From: Nematopogon swammerdamellus | Lineage: Eukaryota; Arthropoda; Insecta; Lepidoptera; Adelidae | Length of the DNA stretch: 64,000 bases | Assembly (NCBI GenBank): GCA_946902875.1 | Contig: OX336353.1 | Location: 16,567,151 to 16,631,150 of the forward strand | Direction: 5' to 3' | Part shown: positions 62,771 through 64,000 of the stretch, one piece after another | Layout of the letters: every line of letters starts with the position of its first letter | How positions within the stretch are numbered: position 1 is the stretch's first letter | The notes under the pieces: model-generated | The model's input: the letters and a program-made list of their open reading frames with translations, nothing else | What the model was told of the DNA's origin: nothing | Databases searched by the model: none | Made by a program: the position numbers and the translations under genes

Positions 62771-63620
62771 TTAATAATTGGATGTATTCTAGAATAAACG
62801 TTAATAAACCAAATGGATCGCCCTATTATGAAAGAATTAAACGTTCGCCAAAAAGTTTAAAGTTAATTAGTATTTTTGTAAGTTATATTTCAAAAAAAGT
62901 TCTATAAGGTTTCTCGCCCGGTTCTCCCTTATAGAATGTATTATCGAATCCTACTGAGCCCTTCGGTTTTTTTTTTTCCTCTTTTGAGGTACGGACACCT
63001 AAAAATGATGACGAACCATACTGAATTTTTATATGTGTCTCAATGAAATATTGTCCATGTCGTGTGTTCTTTATGGCGAAATAAATATCTGAATCGTAAT
63101 ATTGAACTGAATAAAGATGAAGCCTTAGAGCAACATTGGTATGTAAAAGGATATAGTTTCGCAATTTTTTTATTTAAATTTACAATTAAACGATTTTGAA
63201 TAAGTAATTGAAAATAATAATTATGTTACAAACATAAAGCATCGACGCTGACATACAGTGGATAATATCCAAACATGTTCGCCAGTCGCCCGCTTCCCTC
63301 CCTTTCCCCTCTTCTTTCAGCATAAGTAGCGTCGTAGAATCAACTGTTTTTCCATACCGACAGCATACATATGCAGCGGATGAGACTCGAGGCGACCCGT
63401 TGTAAGCAGGGACAGACTACGTGCACCGCAGACCAGCGAGGGACTTACAGCGCAGTAGGCACTGGCCCGACAAGCGGCTTAGCATTCCTGGCCCGTGCCA
63501 CGTCTCGCCTGGGGCTCGTATACAGCTGAGGGATTGTGGAAACATCGATATTCGAACTGAAAACGTCGCTCGTTTGTTGATAATACTATTGAAACAGGTT
63601 AGGCATTGATGGAATTCCAC
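62771..63620. other. No gene seen; LINE tail at 63060-63095
   Basis: GTGTGTTCTTTATGGCGAAA and TAAATATCTGAATCG at 63060-63095 repeat the tail seen at 22655. 63380-63600 is GC-richer and unassigned. Confidence 0.35.
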
Positions 63621-63830
63621 CCAAAAGTTTGTGGTTTATTTAAGACAGTCCCAAAAGTTTGTGGTTTATTTAAGACAGTATCAAAAGTTTGTGGTTTATT
63701 TAAGACTGTCTCAATAGTTTGTGGTTTATTTAAGACAGTCTCAAAAGTTTGTGGTTTACATAAGGCAATCTCAAAAGTTTGTGGTTTATTTAAGACAGTC
63801 TCATAAGTTTTTAGTTTATTTAAGACAGTC
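63621..63830. repeat. 30-bp tandem repeat, seven units
   Basis: The unit is CCAAAAGTTTGTGGTTTATT, then TAAGACAGTC. The 30-bp period is a multiple of three, so one minus-strand frame (63970-63599) reads a decapeptide repeat (NKPQTFETVL) and one plus-strand frame FKTVSKVCGL. The minus frame starts inside a SINE A copy, so it is unlikely to be a gene. Units 5 and 7 are the most diverged. Confidence 0.94.
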
Positions 63831-63899
63831 TGGAGTGTAGCGTGTGATAAGGAACTTCGTTCCAAAAGAGCAGTCAAACTATTAGGACCCGTTTTCTCC

Positions 63900-64000
63900 G
63901 TTTTTTTTTTATGGAAACTGACGCGGTTGGCTATATCACCTACAACGTCCGAGATGTCAGCCCATAACACCGGGTGAACTAGGTGCCATGTCAGTGCTTC
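63900..64000 (-). mobile_element. SINE A copy 18, cut by window end
   Basis: T9, ATGGAAACTGACGCGGTTGG, CATCACC-like, GAGATGTCAGCCCATAACAC and GGTGCCATGTCAGTGCTTC. The sequence continues beyond the window. Confidence 0.9.

Noticed and set aside
63621..63830. CRISPR-like array
   Set aside because: The 30-bp units are directly adjacent with no unique spacers, and the genome is eukaryotic. The same holds for the 22-, 90- and 130-bp arrays.
63599..63970. 123-codon minus frame with decapeptide repeats as a gene
   Set aside because: It starts in a SINE A copy and exists because the tandem unit is 30 bp.

Overview
The window is eukaryotic intergenic or intronic DNA packed with transposons, most likely from a lepidopteran (moth or butterfly). 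The evidence is an AT-rich background, very few usable open reading frames, dense short retroposons, non-LTR retrotransposon 3' ends with microsatellite tails (TATG, TGAC, TAA, ATTTC), many TA-flanked inverted-repeat elements, and a repeat family built around a GTCT microsatellite that opens with GGGTTCCGTA and closes with GGCCGGTTTTT. The species is not identifiable from what I can see. I find no bacterial-type genes, operons or CRISPR array. Most long open frames are by-products of repeats.

The only convincing host coding sequence is one small exon on the minus strand (58363-58453). It holds an ATG, a typical signal peptide and a consensus splice donor. CpG-rich islets (around 9950-10090, 23440-23620, 28920-29050, 53880-54065 and 59400-59580) could be promoters or first exons, but none carries a recognisable coding sequence.

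The repeats fall into these families. SINE A has about 18 copies; its head carries a tRNA-like A box, then a 5S rRNA-like segment, then a degenerate B box. SINE B has about 8 copies; its head is wholly tRNA-like, but its central body is clearly related to that of SINE A. Family C is a roughly 330-bp non-autonomous element that ends in (TATG)n when read in its sense direction. Family D is the 3' end of a CR1/Jockey-type LINE, with 9 fragments. Family E is the GTCT-microsatellite family. There are also RTE-like LINE relics (4540-5830, 6855-7210, 14715-14880), a LINE with a (TGAC)n tail, a LINE inserted in a 90-bp satellite (19607-20481), and two copies of an RLE-like nuclease domain (26844-27300 and 54266-55012).

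DNA transposons include an internally deleted mariner with both ends (47300-48227), a hAT-type element with a perfect 8-bp target duplication (3068-3598), and about ten elements with terminal inverted repeats or near-perfect palindromes. Satellite-like arrays are a 130-bp unit x 10 (41457-42796), a 90-bp unit x 7 (split by a LINE), a 22-bp unit x 5 (56838-56948), a 30-bp unit x 7 (63621-63830), and an inverted pair of arrays of a ~67-bp unit (26270-27705).

The most interesting structures are composite. The 5' part of family C is fused directly to SINE A at two loci 50 kb apart (10389-10882 and 60058-60525) with the same junction and the same diagnostic variants, so the chimera appears to have moved as one unit. 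At a third locus (34233-34550) the C head replaces the tRNA/5S head altogether. With SINE A and SINE B sharing a body under different heads, this points to repeated exchange of promoter modules. Nested insertions also give a relative order of events at several loci.
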